This document shows positions 14,738 to 15,542 of a stretch of 15,542 nt of DNA, in pieces. The DNA is from Mycobacterium sp. Its GTDB lineage: Bacteria > Actinomycetota > Actinomycetes > Mycobacteriales > Mycobacteriaceae. The stretch spans positions 1 through 15,542 of the forward strand of contig JAHFVB010000041.1 of NCBI GenBank assembly GCA_023264755.1. Direction: 5' to 3'. A program made the translations under genes and the position numbers. The notes under the pieces are model-generated. The model worked only from the letters and a program-made list of their open reading frames with translations, was not told where the DNA came from and did no database searches. Numbering within the stretch: position 1 is the stretch's first letter; every line of letters begins with the position of its first letter.

Positions 14738-14744
14738 AGACGAC

Positions 14745-15542
14745 ATGGGGCTGAGCGGAACGGCCGCGATCGTAGGCTACACCGAGCTACCGGCCAGCAA
14801 GCGCCCGACCGGCCCATTGGAGTTCACCCTCGAGCAGTGGGCCCGACTGGCCGCGGCCACGTTGGCCGACGCCGGCTTGGAGGCCTCCGACGTCGACGGC
14901 ATCTGCACCGGACACCTGCAGGAGTCACAAATCTTCGTGCCTTCGACGATCATCGAATACCTGGGCATCCGAGCCAATTTCGCCGAGCTGGTCGACCTCG
15001 GTGGAGCAAGCTCGGCTGCCATGGTGTGGCGGGCCGCGGCGGCCATCGAACTCGGGCTCTGCCAGGCGGTGTTGTGCGTGGTGCCCGCGAATCCGATGAC
15101 GCCGATGAGCGCGGCCAAGCCCGTCGACTTCGGTGACATGCTCTACTTCGGTGCGTCGAGCAACCGCTACGGCTCCCCCCAGGCCGAATTCGAGATCCCC
15201 TACGGCAACCTCGGCCAGAACGGTCCCTACGGACAGGTAGCCACCCTGTACGCGGCGACTTACGGGTACGACGAACGTGCGATGGCCAAGATCAGCGTGG
15301 ACCAGCGCGTCAACGCCAACCACACGCCAGGCGCCATCTTCGAGCACGTCCCGATCACCGTCGAGGACGTGCTGGCCAGCCCGGTCATCGCGGCCCCGTT
15401 GCACATGCTCGAAATCGTGATGCCGGTGCTCGGAGGGTCCGCGGTGCTCGTCACCAACGCCGAGTTGGCCAAGCGCAGCCGCAACCGGCCGGTGTGGATC
15501 AAGGGCTTTGGCGAGCGCGTGCCGTACAAGACGCCGACGTAC
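14745..15542 (+). CDS. Thiolase-superfamily protein (SCP-x/Ltp aldolase type), partial
   Basis: The first 266 residues of a thiolase-fold protein are present; the 3' end is beyond the window (family length about 380-400 aa). The N-terminus GTAAIVGYTELP, the helix LAAATLADAGLEASDVDGICTG and the PYGQVATLYAA segment are typical of lipid-transfer-protein or SCP-2-type thiolases. At the nucleophile position the sequence is GGASSA (residues 86-91), with Ala88 where a true thiolase has Cys. The protein therefore probably does not perform thiolysis; retro-aldol cleavage as in Ltp2-type aldolases is possible. Such enzymes usually need a DUF35 partner, often the next gene. The ATG at 14745 has GAAGGGAAG (14729-14737) 7 nt upstream. 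It fits with the FadE pair in side-chain or branched acyl-CoA degradation. Confidence 0.88.
   Translation, partial: MGLSGTAAIVGYTELPASKRPTGPLEFTLEQWARLAAATLADAGLEASDVDGICTGHLQESQIFVPSTIIEYLGIRANFAELVDLGGASSAAMVWRAAAAIELGLCQAVLCVVPANPMTPMSAAKPVDFGDMLYFGASSNRYGSPQAEFEIPYGNLGQNGPYGQVATLYAATYGYDERAMAKISVDQRVNANHTPGAIFEHVPITVEDVLASPVIAAPLHMLEIVMPVLGGSAVLVTNAELAKRSRNRPVWIKGFGERVPYKTPTY

Noticed and set aside
1..15542. CRISPR, tRNA/rRNA, insertion sequences, prophage
   Set aside because: No repeat-spacer pattern, cloverleaf, transposase or integrase frame was recognised in reading both strands.

Overview
The window is high-GC actinobacterial DNA, most likely from a Mycolicibacterium/Mycobacterium species. 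Three things point there: GTG and ATG starts are mixed, two genes look leaderless, and the families present are mycobacterial (HtdZ-like MaoC hydratase, Rv1354c-type GAF-GGDEF-EAL proteins, the Rv1355c/MoeY E1-nitroreductase fusion, a heteromeric FadE pair, a P450). I see no tRNA, rRNA, CRISPR array, insertion sequence or phage gene.

Left edge (1-736): a MaoC-like enoyl-CoA hydratase gene on the minus strand runs off the window. A 388-bp divergent spacer follows, holding a perfect 18-bp dyad and a 14-bp direct repeat with 20-bp period. All later genes are on the plus strand.

Central locus (737-10520): in order, a 239-aa acyltransferase-like protein (possible GNAT/N-acyl amino acid synthase or acyl-homoserine-lactone synthase fold), GAF-GGDEF-EAL protein 1, a 553-bp spacer with perfect inverted repeats, a TetR regulator resembling gamma-butyrolactone receptors (ArpA/ScbR type), a 439-bp spacer with a TATAAT box and a dyad, then a probable P450 - E1/nitroreductase (MoeY) - GAF-GGDEF-EAL protein 2 operon. 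From memory, M. tuberculosis has TetR (Rv1353c), GGDEF-EAL (Rv1354c) and MoeY (Rv1355c) side by side, so the core association is conserved. Here it is expanded by a second cyclic-di-GMP enzyme, a P450 and the acyltransferase-like gene. My inference is a small-molecule system: acyl transfer, carboxylate activation and oxidation build or modify a metabolite, a ligand-responsive TetR senses it, and the paired GAF-bearing enzymes connect it to cyclic di-GMP. The product is not known.

Right region (10569-15542): two overlapping acyl-CoA dehydrogenase genes (probable heteromeric alpha/beta FadE pair) overlap a DMT/EamA exporter gene. Next come a second TetR gene whose start codon lies inside a palindrome, and a thiolase-superfamily (lipid-transfer/aldolase type) gene preceded by 21-bp tandem repeats and cut by the window end. 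This looks like a lipid, steroid or acyl-CoA catabolic locus with its own regulator. With the MaoC hydratase at the other end, the surroundings are acyl-CoA metabolism.
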